Shown here: piece after piece, positions 54,275 through 63,212 of the stretch
Layout of the letters: the number at the start of each line of letters is the position of its first letter
Numbering within the stretch: position 1 is the first letter of the stretch
NCBI RefSeq assembly: GCF_004803755.1
Contig: NZ_CP032311.1
Coordinates: 5,110,001-5,174,000 of the forward strand
Reading direction: 5' to 3'
DNA from: Pseudomonas sp. DG56-2
GTDB lineage: Bacteria > Pseudomonadota > Gammaproteobacteria > Pseudomonadales > Pseudomonadaceae
DNA length: 64,000 nucleotides
Position numbers and translations under genes: made by a program
The notes under the pieces: model-generated
Seen by the model: the letters and a program-made list of their open reading frames with translations, nothing else
What the model was told of the DNA's origin: nothing
The model's database searches: none

Positions 54275-56341
54275 ATGTTCGCCCCGGCCAACGCTGCACA
54301 CTTCGCGTTACTGATCCCGTCCGTTCGCAATGACTTCAAGGTGTTGGCCTTTCACGGGACTGAAGCAATCAGTAGCTTGTACGCGATCCAGGTGGAGCTG
54401 GTCAGCGAGTACCCTGACTTCAACCTTGAAAGCTTGCTCAGCCAGCCGGCGTTCCTCACGTTTGGCCTCAATGGCGAAGGTATCCATGGCCGGATCGACA
54501 ACGTATCGGTCGGTGAACCGGGCAAACGCCTGACGCGTTATCACCTGACGTTGGTGCCGGCCCTGCACTACCTGCAGTTCAGCCATAACCAGCGGATTTT
54601 CCAACAACAGACCGTTACACAGATCGTCACACAGGTGCTCCAGGGGCACGGGATTCAGGCCGATACCTTCAGGTTCCATGTCACCACCAGCCCGCAGCGG
54701 GTCTACTGTACTCAATACGGTGAAAGTGACTTCGATTTCATTCAGCGCTTGTGCAGTGAAGATGGCATCGCCTGGCACCACCAGCACAGCCCGGATGACC
54801 ATCAACTGGTGTTCACCGACCACCAGACCTATTTTCCCAAACTCGATGTAACCCCTTATCAGCAAGGCACTGGCCTGGTGGCAGAGCATCCGGTGGTCAG
54901 CCAATTTGCCATGGGTTTCAACACCCGGACCACCAAGGTCACCCGCCGCGATTACGATCTGAAACGCCCAAATCTGGTGCTCGAAAGCCAGTCCTCCAGC
55001 ACATTCGCCCCTCCCCTTGAAGACTACCGCTACCCCACGCTGATCGAGACGGCAAAACTCGGCGAACAACGTGCCCGCCATGCCCTGGAACGACAGCGCA
55101 GCGATTATCAGTTGGTTAAAGGTCAGAGCGATCAGCCCACCCTGCGCAGCGGTTACTTCTTCGGCCTGACCGATCACCCGCGCAAGCAGTACAACGACTT
55201 GTGGCTGCTGCTCAGCGTAAGCCATGAAGGCAAGCAGCCGCAGGTGCTTGAAGAGTCGGCCCCCAGCGATTGCCCGTCCGAGAACGGCTTCAGCCAAGGC
55301 TATCGCAACAACTTCAGCGCTATCCCCTGGGACGTGTTCTATCGTCCGCCGCTGGTCACGCGTAAAGCAGCGTTGGTGTGCGAGACCGCCCGCGTCACCG
55401 GACCTGTGGGCGAAGAGATCTACTGCGATGAGCATGGCAGGGTCAAAGTCGAGTTCCATTGGGACCGCGCGGAGCTTAACAGCGACAAAAGCAGTTGCTG
55501 GTTGCGGGTAGCGTCCAGCTGGGCCGGGGAAAGTTTTGGCGCAGTGACCATCCCGCGGATCGGCATGGAAGTGGTGGTGACCTTTCTCAATGGTGATCCC
55601 GACCAGCCGTTGATCACTGGCTGCGTGGCCAACAAGCGCACATCGGTGGCGTATCCGTTACCCGCGCACAAAACCAAAACCGTGTTGCGTAGCCATAGCT
55701 CTCCGCACAATGGCGGCTACAACGAGTTGTTACTGGAAGACCGCGCCGGGCAGGAGAAAATCTACCTGCGCGCGCAGCGCGATATCGAGCAACTGATTCT
55801 CAACGACAGCGACACCAAAATCGGAAACGACCGTCACGAGCAGATAAGCCAGAACAGTCGCAGCCTGATCAACAATGACCGCTATGAACAGGTCGATCAC
55901 AACAGCTCCAGCCTGATCGGTGGCGACGAGCTACATACCACCCAGGGCCTGCGCAATACAGTGATCGGCGGTAACGACCTGATTTCCATCACCGGCAATA
56001 GCAGCACTGTGGCGGACGGCACGTTGGTGATCCAGGCAGGTCCACAGGCGCACGTCACCGCCACCAATGTGGTGATCGATGCCGGAATGAGCCTGACCCT
56101 CAAGGCTGGCGGGCAACACATCATTATCAGTGCGGGAGGAATCTTCAGCAGCGTGCCCATCGTTCCAGGGGGCGCACCGGTGGTCGGGGTTGCGTCCCAG
56201 CAGGCCCTTTCGGTCTTACCGGTGGCAGCAGCGCTGGTTGCGCTGTCGCTGGCCGCGCAAAAAGCAGCGCTGATACACGCCGCGCGACAAGCCGCTCCCA
56301 TCTGCGCCGTGTGTGAAAAACTCGCGGAGATGAACGCATGA
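54275..56341 (+). CDS. vgrG: Type VI secretion spike protein VgrG
   Basis: A 688-residue VgrG (TssI). The N-terminal gp27-like part (about 1-370; TQYGESDFDFIQRLCSEDGIAWHH) is followed by the OB-fold and gp5-like beta-helix segments (GRVKVEFHWD, then SWAGESFGAVTIPRIGMEVVVTFLNGDPDQP). The C-terminus has repeating polar turns, then an Ala/Val-rich tail ending with CAVCEKLAEMNA instead of an effector domain. It would carry the downstream effector through the DUF4123 adaptor. ATG at 54275 follows TAAGGAT. It overlaps the next gene by ATGA. No other structural type VI genes are in the window. Confidence 0.93.
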   Translation: MFAPANAAHFALLIPSVRNDFKVLAFHGTEAISSLYAIQVELVSEYPDFNLESLLSQPAFLTFGLNGEGIHGRIDNVSVGEPGKRLTRYHLTLVPALHYLQFSHNQRIFQQQTVTQIVTQVLQGHGIQADTFRFHVTTSPQRVYCTQYGESDFDFIQRLCSEDGIAWHHQHSPDDHQLVFTDHQTYFPKLDVTPYQQGTGLVAEHPVVSQFAMGFNTRTTKVTRRDYDLKRPNLVLESQSSSTFAPPLEDYRYPTLIETAKLGEQRARHALERQRSDYQLVKGQSDQPTLRSGYFFGLTDHPRKQYNDLWLLLSVSHEGKQPQVLEESAPSDCPSENGFSQGYRNNFSAIPWDVFYRPPLVTRKAALVCETARVTGPVGEEIYCDEHGRVKVEFHWDRAELNSDKSSCWLRVASSWAGESFGAVTIPRIGMEVVVTFLNGDPDQPLITGCVANKRTSVAYPLPAHKTKTVLRSHSSPHNGGYNELLLEDRAGQEKIYLRAQRDIEQLILNDSDTKIGNDRHEQISQNSRSLINNDRYEQVDHNSSSLIGGDELHTTQGLRNTVIGGNDLISITGNSSTVADGTLVIQAGPQAHVTATNVVIDAGMSLTLKAGGQHIIISAGGIFSSVPIVPGGAPVVGVASQQALSVLPVAAALVALSLAAQKAALIHAARQAAPICAVCEKLAEMNA

Positions 56342-57189
56342 ACCAGGCCTATTTGCTGCTGGACGGCGCCCTCATCGATTGCTTGCCGGATCGCCTGTTT
56401 GAACTCGGATGCACCACCGCAGTGCAATCGCTGTATCAACGTACTGCGTACAGCGCGCTGATAAAGACCAGCCCGGTACTGGTACCCGTAGTTGCCGACA
56501 GCCCACTGGCAGAAACCTTTACCCACGAATGGAGCACCACAGCGGGCATCTGGCTTGAGTCCGAGGTGGATGAAGCGGTGTTGCTGCAACATCTGCGCAG
56601 CCTGATCCACGCCCGCATCGAGGGCGATGTCACGGTCTTTTTTCGCTACTACGATCCGCGTATCGCGCACCTGTGGCTGACAGACCTGGAGCCACGCGAA
56701 CGTGATCGACTGATGGGACCGATCCGCCGCATCGTACTGCCGAAGTCGTTTCAGCGTGGCGGGTGCATCACGCAGGAAAACCCCGAACAGCCCATTGCCC
56801 AGTACTCGGACAAACCGTGGCTATGCCTTGGCATGCAGCAGTTGAATCACCTCAGCGCCGCCAAGCAGCAGAAGCTTACCGAGCAGTTGCTTGAGCATTG
56901 TCGGCATTACTTTCCTCAACGCCTGCAAGGACTGGATGCCACTGCCCAACAACACTGGGCAACGGCGTGCCAGCGTAATGCTGAACGTCACGGCTACAGC
57001 GCAATTGATCAAGTCACGCGCTGGGCCAACTTTCACGCCGTGCTGGGTGATGAATTTCCCAACGCGGCAGATCACGCCGTGTACCGCCACATTCTCGACG
57101 ACAAAGCCGCTTTGCCGACGCAGCGCCTCGATAACCTGAGTGCCGAACTGCATCGTCAGTTACTTACCGACAAGGAGTTCACTGGATGA
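56338..57189 (+). CDS. DUF4123 type VI adaptor/chaperone (Tap/TEC)
   Basis: A 283-residue DUF4123 protein. It contains the domain core (FFRYYDPRIAHLWLTDLEPRER near 100-122) and a C-terminal helical part. Such proteins, encoded between vgrG and the effector, load a specific effector on VgrG. It overlaps both neighbours by ATGA. It has no obvious signal or membrane segment. Confidence 0.9.
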   Translation: MNQAYLLLDGALIDCLPDRLFELGCTTAVQSLYQRTAYSALIKTSPVLVPVVADSPLAETFTHEWSTTAGIWLESEVDEAVLLQHLRSLIHARIEGDVTVFFRYYDPRIAHLWLTDLEPRERDRLMGPIRRIVLPKSFQRGGCITQENPEQPIAQYSDKPWLCLGMQQLNHLSAAKQQKLTEQLLEHCRHYFPQRLQGLDATAQQHWATACQRNAERHGYSAIDQVTRWANFHAVLGDEFPNAADHAVYRHILDDKAALPTQRLDNLSAELHRQLLTDKEFTG

Positions 57190-60100
57190 GCGCGAGCAAA
57201 CTGGAACTGCTGGACCGATTGGCCCAGGCCGACCGCGCCGCCAAGGCACTGCCCCATGAAGACATCAACAGCCATCTGACGCCTTGTCCCGCCAGTCAGC
57301 CTGAGGTCTTCGTGGTGCCGGTGAGGTACGCACTGGCGGAAGAAAAAGCCCCTCATCCCTGCTGCACGCCCGGCGTTACTACCCGTAGTCGGCCCATGGC
57401 GGCACGGCGTCTGCGAGAAGGCTTTCTGTACCTCTGGCAAGACCAAGGCCCGCTCGAACGCTACGCTATCGCACCGGATGGACTACTCAGCGCGCAGACA
57501 CTGGCGTGTGAAAGCACCATCGTTTTGCAGGGCACCTTGGCAGGGCTGCCGCTGAAAAAGACTCACGACGCCTGGATGCTCTACGCCGAGTTCCCCCTCC
57601 CCGCAGAGCACTGCAAGGCATTGAGCGACCGTACCCAGCGCAACGCACACATGCGCCACATAGCCTTGCGCACAGTCGCCAATGAGCTGCAGGCACCTCA
57701 TTGCCCGCCGCTGGCCGACGCTAAGCAAGTCATGGCTGAACTTATTCCGACCTCCTACGCCCGAGCGATGAAGGCTGACCATCAGCGCGGCGACGACAAC
57801 ACGGCCGCGCTGGGTGAGGCGGTGATGAAAGCGCCCACGACCGACAACATCAAGGCGTACATCACAGTGATGCAGCGTCTACGTGAACGGGACAATGTCA
57901 TCGCTCAACACCCCGAAGCCAGCGATGAGCCCGCGGGCGAGTGGAGTGCCAAACGGTGGGAGGCCCAGGGCACCCAGGATTGGCTGGAAAACACGAAAGC
58001 ACAGGCCAATGGTTTGTTCGCTGTATTTGCCTGCCTGGACGATGACCTTGGCGTGCTGCGTGATATCAACCATGAGCAGGAATGGGTTGAAACACGTCAC
58101 GAACAGTGGATGGCTGACAACAACCTGCGCCTGAGCATCGGTGGGTTTGTTCGCAGCCTGGTCAGCGAAGACGGCGCTGAGCTGGCGGGCAGCCTCAACT
58201 ATCGCTACAAGGGCCGCGATATCACCCTCACGCCTGAGCAAGGTGAAATCATGCTCGATTGCCAGCACCGACTGGATATAGAGCTGAAGGCTGAAACCGA
58301 GGCCCGCCGCTATGGTGGTCAGCCTACCCAGGCCGAAGCCAGCAACCGCGATGCGCGCATTGGCGCTATTGTCGGGCCCGTACGGGCCTTCATTCCGGCA
58401 GACCTGTACAACGAAGCCGAATACTTTGTGCGCGAGTATCGCGCCGAAAAGCAGGCCAACCTCAACAATGATTTCCTCAGCGCCAAGGTGAGCGAATACA
58501 TCAACCTTGAGGCAATGAACACCTGGCTCGACTCCACCGCCCCCGCGCACTTCCAACAGATCGAGCAACGTCATCAAGCCCTGTTCAGCGACCGAGGTGT
58601 GTTCCTCAAGCGCTCGGCGAACGGCACCTGGTTTGTCGATTATCACGACCTGGACGCACGGCACTGGTTGACCGAACTGGCCAGCGGGTGCCTGACTGCA
58701 CAATGCATTCGTGCCCAGGGCGCCGAACAATACGCCGAATACGTGCGGGCAGCCGATGGAGGTGCTTTAACGCACTTGTTCCGCGCCTGGACGCCCTCGC
58801 TCGATGTCGGCATCAACGTCTCTCCGCGCATGGACGAATTGCTGACCGCGCTGTCTGCCGAGAATATCGCCGCCACCCGTCAGGCACTGAAGCCCCTGAG
58901 CCAACCGCTGCTGGATGACCTCGCGGCCATGGGCCGCAACCCCCACAACCCATGGACCCTGCTGGTCAACCGCCTGTCGGCGTCGCTGCTGTTGCTCAAA
59001 GACAACATAACCTTCAGCGGCGAATGGATTGGCATTTTCATCACTGCTCGCCTGGGTAGCGACACGCGCCTGCAACAAGTGACCGAAGGCGGCCGACTGA
59101 TCTGGTCTGTGGTGGGCAAACAAGCCGAAGACCTGACCCACTGGGCCAACACCACAGGAAAAGCCATCGGCGCCGGGCGCGTGGCAGGTATCGCGAACTC
59201 CCCTTTAGTGAGCAATAGCGGTGGCGTCTTACCGCTGGCCGTCTTACTGCTGAACTCGCTCAACGCGTACAACTATCTGAGCCAAGCAGCAACATTGGAG
59301 GGAATGAGTGACCAGCGTACCAACGATACTGTTTCCGCAACGTTGTATACCGCTGCGGCTTTGACGGCGGTGATTGATGTTCAGGTGCGGGAGGGGTTGA
59401 AGAAGGATCGGTTTCATATTCGTTCGACTGCGGCCCCAATACTGACTCTGTTTGGTGGGGTAATTGGTGGTTTGTCATGGATCGCGGCAGCAGAAGAGCA
59501 CAGGTCTTTGCAGGCACAGCTGGAAAGTGCACAGACTCGTATCGATCCATGGCTGGAGATGCGTCAAACCGTAGTCGGGGGTCAAGTGGCAGCATATGGG
59601 ACCCAAGCACTATTGGGCATAGTACAAACAGGCAAAGCCTTGGCAGGTTTAGTTGAAGTTGAAGTCGCAATCATGCGCTACTCGATGTACATGGGTCCGC
59701 TGAACTGGGTCATTGCGATGCTGGGGGTGCTTTACCTGATCACCTGGTTTTTTCAACAAACGCCACTGCAAAACTTCCTCGGTTCCTGCTGCTGGTCAAA
59801 ATCGCGCGCGGGCAATCTTAATCCTATCCCGACCAAGGCCCAACAAAGCGAACTCACTCAGCTCTACAAAATACTCTATACGCCCCGGATCAGTATGAAG
59901 AGCAGCTCGATCAGCACTGGATATGGCCCTATGGGGCTGAGCGCAGAAAATTCCATTGATTACCTCACCATCGACTTGCCAGGCGCTGAGCCCAGCAGTG
60001 CTTACCTGCAACTGAGCCTGATCGGTGACCCGGTTGATTCCGAGTACTACACCTACTTGATAAAAAACAGCCCAGGCCGTGTCCAACCGCCTCGACCGTG

Positions 60101-60446
60101 GCGGAATATGATTCCGCACTGGCTGTCCAGCAGCAGCTGTTGCTGGATACCCGTCGACGAAGGTCAAGGGTTACGCCTGAGTGGCGCATTCAACACAGAA
60201 CCACGCGTACTTGACTCACGCCCCGGCACAGTCTCCCTGCGCTTGTGGTATCGCACACCTTTAACCGCAATGCTCGGCGCCAAAAGCTTTATTGGCGGCG
60301 AGCGGGGCGTTGCCTTCACCCTGAGTGACAGCGGCGTGGTCGCACTTGGCGATGATCCAACCCCGGAACTGGACCGTGTACCTCAGTATGAGCTTGGAGC
60401 CGGACTGCCGGGTGCCTACTACCTGCGACCCAAGGATAAAAAATGA
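57186..60446 (+). CDS. VasX-like type VI effector with membrane-active C-terminal part
   Basis: A 1086-residue effector. The N-terminal 180 residues resemble the toxin-VasX N-terminal region (VFVVPVRYALAEE, near 35-47). A long helical middle follows. From about residue 665 there are four hydrophobic segments (about 678-698, 714-735, 749-771 and 835-856), and then a 230-residue beta-rich tail of unknown fold. VasX of Vibrio cholerae disrupts target membranes like a pore-forming colicin, and this layout agrees. It is joined to the adaptor and the first immunity-like gene by ATGA overlaps. Activity is inferred, not shown. Confidence 0.82.
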   Translation: MSASKLELLDRLAQADRAAKALPHEDINSHLTPCPASQPEVFVVPVRYALAEEKAPHPCCTPGVTTRSRPMAARRLREGFLYLWQDQGPLERYAIAPDGLLSAQTLACESTIVLQGTLAGLPLKKTHDAWMLYAEFPLPAEHCKALSDRTQRNAHMRHIALRTVANELQAPHCPPLADAKQVMAELIPTSYARAMKADHQRGDDNTAALGEAVMKAPTTDNIKAYITVMQRLRERDNVIAQHPEASDEPAGEWSAKRWEAQGTQDWLENTKAQANGLFAVFACLDDDLGVLRDINHEQEWVETRHEQWMADNNLRLSIGGFVRSLVSEDGAELAGSLNYRYKGRDITLTPEQGEIMLDCQHRLDIELKAETEARRYGGQPTQAEASNRDARIGAIVGPVRAFIPADLYNEAEYFVREYRAEKQANLNNDFLSAKVSEYINLEAMNTWLDSTAPAHFQQIEQRHQALFSDRGVFLKRSANGTWFVDYHDLDARHWLTELASGCLTAQCIRAQGAEQYAEYVRAADGGALTHLFRAWTPSLDVGINVSPRMDELLTALSAENIAATRQALKPLSQPLLDDLAAMGRNPHNPWTLLVNRLSASLLLLKDNITFSGEWIGIFITARLGSDTRLQQVTEGGRLIWSVVGKQAEDLTHWANTTGKAIGAGRVAGIANSPLVSNSGGVLPLAVLLLNSLNAYNYLSQAATLEGMSDQRTNDTVSATLYTAAALTAVIDVQVREGLKKDRFHIRSTAAPILTLFGGVIGGLSWIAAAEEHRSLQAQLESAQTRIDPWLEMRQTVVGGQVAAYGTQALLGIVQTGKALAGLVEVEVAIMRYSMYMGPLNWVIAMLGVLYLITWFFQQTPLQNFLGSCCWSKSRAGNLNPIPTKAQQSELTQLYKILYTPRISMKSSSISTGYGPMGLSAENSIDYLTIDLPGAEPSSAYLQLSLIGDPVDSEYYTYLIKNSPGRVQPPRPWRNMIPHWLSSSSCCWIPVDEGQGLRLSGAFNTEPRVLDSRPGTVSLRLWYRTPLTAMLGAKSFIGGERGVAFTLSDSGVVALGDDPTPELDRVPQYELGAGLPGAYYLRPKDKK

Positions 60447-61360
60447 GTACGCCACCGGCCGGCACCACAAAAAAACGACTGTTTTCACGTAGCGATTACC
60501 TGGCACCCCTACCCATCCCTACCGGCGAAAATCCCGCAGATGTACTCAATACTATATGGCGCAAGAACGACGTTTTTGTCGACATTGGTATTTACAGTAT
60601 CGGCTCGGCGGTGATGGGGATATGGCCGTTAGTGGTGTTGTTCTCGGCATTGGCTTACGGCTTCAATGATCCCGATGCTCTGATATTGGGCGCTTGTATT
60701 ACGGGCCCCGCTGCCTTTTTTTTGATTTTGAGCCTGTTCCGAGAAGTACCTTTACCCGTGCGTTTCAATCGACAGCGCCGTGAAGTATGCGTACCCCAAG
60801 CAGATGGCGAGTACTGGATTGTCCCCTGGGAAAGCGTGACCGCAGCAGCCACGCAACATTCGTCAGTTAGCCAAGCCGGCAGAGCAACGATGGGCATGTT
60901 GTTCATTGGCTTTGAGAACCCAGATCCCCACGCCAAGAAAGATAACAAGCATTACTCGCTGGGCTTTAACTGTGGCGGAGGCACAACGGCGATGGCGCTA
61001 TGGGAGTGCATACGCAGCTACATGGAAATAGGACCGGACGCAGTCCCAGATAGCCGGGTAGGCGTCGCACCGTACGAAGAAACGCAAATCGGCTCGATCA
61101 TTACCGACCTTTGTAAGGGGAACTTGCTTGGTGTGTTCTGGGGCTTGTTCTGCATTACGCTTCTGGGAACCTATCTCGCGGAAAAACTGCAGAATTTGAA
61201 GCTGTCTCATCCGCCGAGTTTGACCTACCCCGCCATCATTGAATGGTCCAAACCACTGCCTCCCGAACAATGGGCCAAGCGTTCTCCTGATCTGGAAGCT
61301 GCCATCGCCCAGCGTGAGGCCGAATTGCTCGCGCAGACGCAACACACGGAACAAGCATGA
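60443..61360 (+). CDS. Putative immunity protein, copy 1 of a tandem array
   Basis: A 305-residue membrane protein, first of four paralogues; it probably belongs to the DUF6708 group of type VI-associated proteins. The shared scaffold is N-terminal 1-58, a central domain about 103-200 (PVRFNRQRREVCVPQADG, WIVPWESVTAAATQHSS) and a tail from about 262. Two regions differ from the sisters: the transmembrane hairpin (58-102) and the distal third (203-258). Copy 1 is the most divergent. Its location after the effector and its membrane character suggest protection against a VasX-like toxin. Confidence 0.78.
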   Translation: MSTPPAGTTKKRLFSRSDYLAPLPIPTGENPADVLNTIWRKNDVFVDIGIYSIGSAVMGIWPLVVLFSALAYGFNDPDALILGACITGPAAFFLILSLFREVPLPVRFNRQRREVCVPQADGEYWIVPWESVTAAATQHSSVSQAGRATMGMLFIGFENPDPHAKKDNKHYSLGFNCGGGTTAMALWECIRSYMEIGPDAVPDSRVGVAPYEETQIGSIITDLCKGNLLGVFWGLFCITLLGTYLAEKLQNLKLSHPPSLTYPAIIEWSKPLPPEQWAKRSPDLEAAIAQREAELLAQTQHTEQA

Positions 61361-62289
61361 GTACGCCACCCGCAGGCACCACTAAAAAACGGCTGTTTTC
61401 GCGTGACGACTACTTGGCGCCATTGCCCATTCCCACCGGGAGAAAACCTTCCGATGTGCTCAACACCATATGGCGCAAGAACGACGTGTTTCTCGATATT
61501 GGTAATTACAGTATCGGTTCAGCGGTGATGGTTATTTGGCCGATGGTGATGCTTTTTACACTGATGTATTACGTCACTTCTAACCCTATAATATTGTGGG
61601 GCGGTCTAATAATCGTGGGCGTCCCTATCTTTTATGTAATCTTGGGCTTATTCCGCGAAGTACCTTTACCCGTGCGCTTCAATCGACAGCGCCGTGAAGT
61701 ATGCGTACCGCAAGCAGATGGCGAGTACTGGATTGTCCCTTGGGAAAGCGTGACGGCAGCAGCCACGCAGCATTCGTCGGTAAGCCAAGGTGGCAGAGCA
61801 ACGATGGGCATGTTGTTCATTGGCTTCGAGAACCCAGATCCGCACGCCAAGGAAGATAACAAGCATTACTCGCTGGGCTTTGGCTGTGGCGGAGGCACCA
61901 CCGCGATGGCGCTATGGGAGTGCATGCGCAGTTACATGGAGATAGGACCGGAAGCGGTGGAGGATGACACCGCACGTTTCGACAGATCCAAGGGAATATG
62001 GGCCACATACCTGGAAGACCTTATCAAAGCTGCGAAATTACGAGGGTGGTTTGTAACCGTTTTGTGGGAAGGCTTCTGCGGCATTTTCATTTTTAACACG
62101 CTGCTTATCGACGTGCTTGAGCGCTGGAAACTGAATCCACCACCAGATTTAACCTACCCCGCCATCGTCGAATGGTCCAAACCCCTACCCCCCGAACAAT
62201 GGGCCAAGCGTTCTCCTGAGCTGGAAGCAGCCATTGCCCAGCGTGAGGCCGAACTGTTCGCGCAAACGCAACACATGGACCAAACATGA
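61357..62289 (+). CDS. Putative immunity protein, copy 2
   Basis: A 310-residue paralogue. The transmembrane hairpin reads MVIWPMVMLFTLMYYVTSNP, close to copy 3. The distal module (about 190-258; DRSKGIWATYLEDLIKAAKL) matches copy 4 at about 97 percent in DNA over 61921-62133 versus 63788-64000. It ends with the common tail SKPLPPEQWAKRSPELEAAI. The mix of a copy-3-like hairpin and copy-4-like end points to recombination among the copies. It is joined to its neighbours by ATGA. Confidence 0.78.
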   Translation: MSTPPAGTTKKRLFSRDDYLAPLPIPTGRKPSDVLNTIWRKNDVFLDIGNYSIGSAVMVIWPMVMLFTLMYYVTSNPIILWGGLIIVGVPIFYVILGLFREVPLPVRFNRQRREVCVPQADGEYWIVPWESVTAAATQHSSVSQGGRATMGMLFIGFENPDPHAKEDNKHYSLGFGCGGGTTAMALWECMRSYMEIGPEAVEDDTARFDRSKGIWATYLEDLIKAAKLRGWFVTVLWEGFCGIFIFNTLLIDVLERWKLNPPPDLTYPAIVEWSKPLPPEQWAKRSPELEAAIAQREAELFAQTQHMDQT

Positions 62290-63212
62290 GTACACCACCC
62301 GCAGGCACCACAAAAAAACGGCTGTTTTCACGTAACGACTATTTGGCGCCATTGCCCATCCCTACCGGGAGAAAACCTTCCGATGTGCTCAACACCATAT
62401 GGCGCAAGAACGACGTGTTTCTCGATATTGGTAATTACAGTATCGGCTCTGCCGTGATGATTATTTGGCCGATGGTGATGCTGTTTGCACTAATGTACTA
62501 CATCACTCCTGACCCGATAATGATGTGGGGCGCAATTATCATCGTAGGCATTCCTATCTTTTATGTAATTCTGGGTTTATTCCGCGTAGTACCTTTACCC
62601 GTACGTTTCAATCGGCAGCGCCGTGAGGTATGCGTACCGCAAGCGGATGGTGGGTACTGGATTGTCCCTTGGGAAAGCGTGACGGCAGCAGCCACGCAAC
62701 ATTCGTCAGTAAGCCAGGGTGGTAGAGCAACGATGGGGATGTTGTTCATTGGCTTCGAGAACCCAGATCCGCACGCCAAGGACGATAACAAACATTACTC
62801 GCTGGGCTTTGGCTGTGGCGGTGGCACCACCGCGATGGCGCTATGGGAGTGCATGCGCAGTTACATGGAGATTGGGCCCGACGCAGCGCCAGAGGCGGTT
62901 GCGCTTAACTTAGGGGGAACCCTGCGCGACTACATCGACTACATGCGCGATAAAGCTAAAACCCGCGGCTGGCTTCTGACAATACTGTGGGAAGGTGTAT
63001 TTGGTGTGTTTATTTTCAATGCCCCATTGGCTGGCTACCTGCAGTGGAAAAAGCTGAACCCGCCTCCAAGCCTGGACTACCCCGCCATTATCGAATGGTC
63101 CAAACCACTCCCCCCCGAACAATGGGCCAAGCGTTCGCCTGAATTGGAAGCCGCCATCACCCAGCGAGAGGTCGAACTGCTCGCGCAAACGCAACACACG
63201 GAACAAACATGA
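62286..63212 (+). CDS. Putative immunity protein, copy 3
   Basis: A 308-residue paralogue with hairpin MIIWPMVMLFALMYYITPDP. Its distal module is different from the others, reading GGTLRDYIDYMRDKAKTRGW and FGVFIFNAPLAGYLQWKKL. The central block has a glycine where the sisters have Glu (QADGGYW) and a valine in FRVVPLP. It likely spans the inner membrane with two helices near 60-102 and one near 240. It is coupled to copies 2 and 4 by ATGA overlaps. Confidence 0.78.
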   Translation: MSTPPAGTTKKRLFSRNDYLAPLPIPTGRKPSDVLNTIWRKNDVFLDIGNYSIGSAVMIIWPMVMLFALMYYITPDPIMMWGAIIIVGIPIFYVILGLFRVVPLPVRFNRQRREVCVPQADGGYWIVPWESVTAAATQHSSVSQGGRATMGMLFIGFENPDPHAKDDNKHYSLGFGCGGGTTAMALWECMRSYMEIGPDAAPEAVALNLGGTLRDYIDYMRDKAKTRGWLLTILWEGVFGVFIFNAPLAGYLQWKKLNPPPSLDYPAIIEWSKPLPPEQWAKRSPELEAAITQREVELLAQTQHTEQT

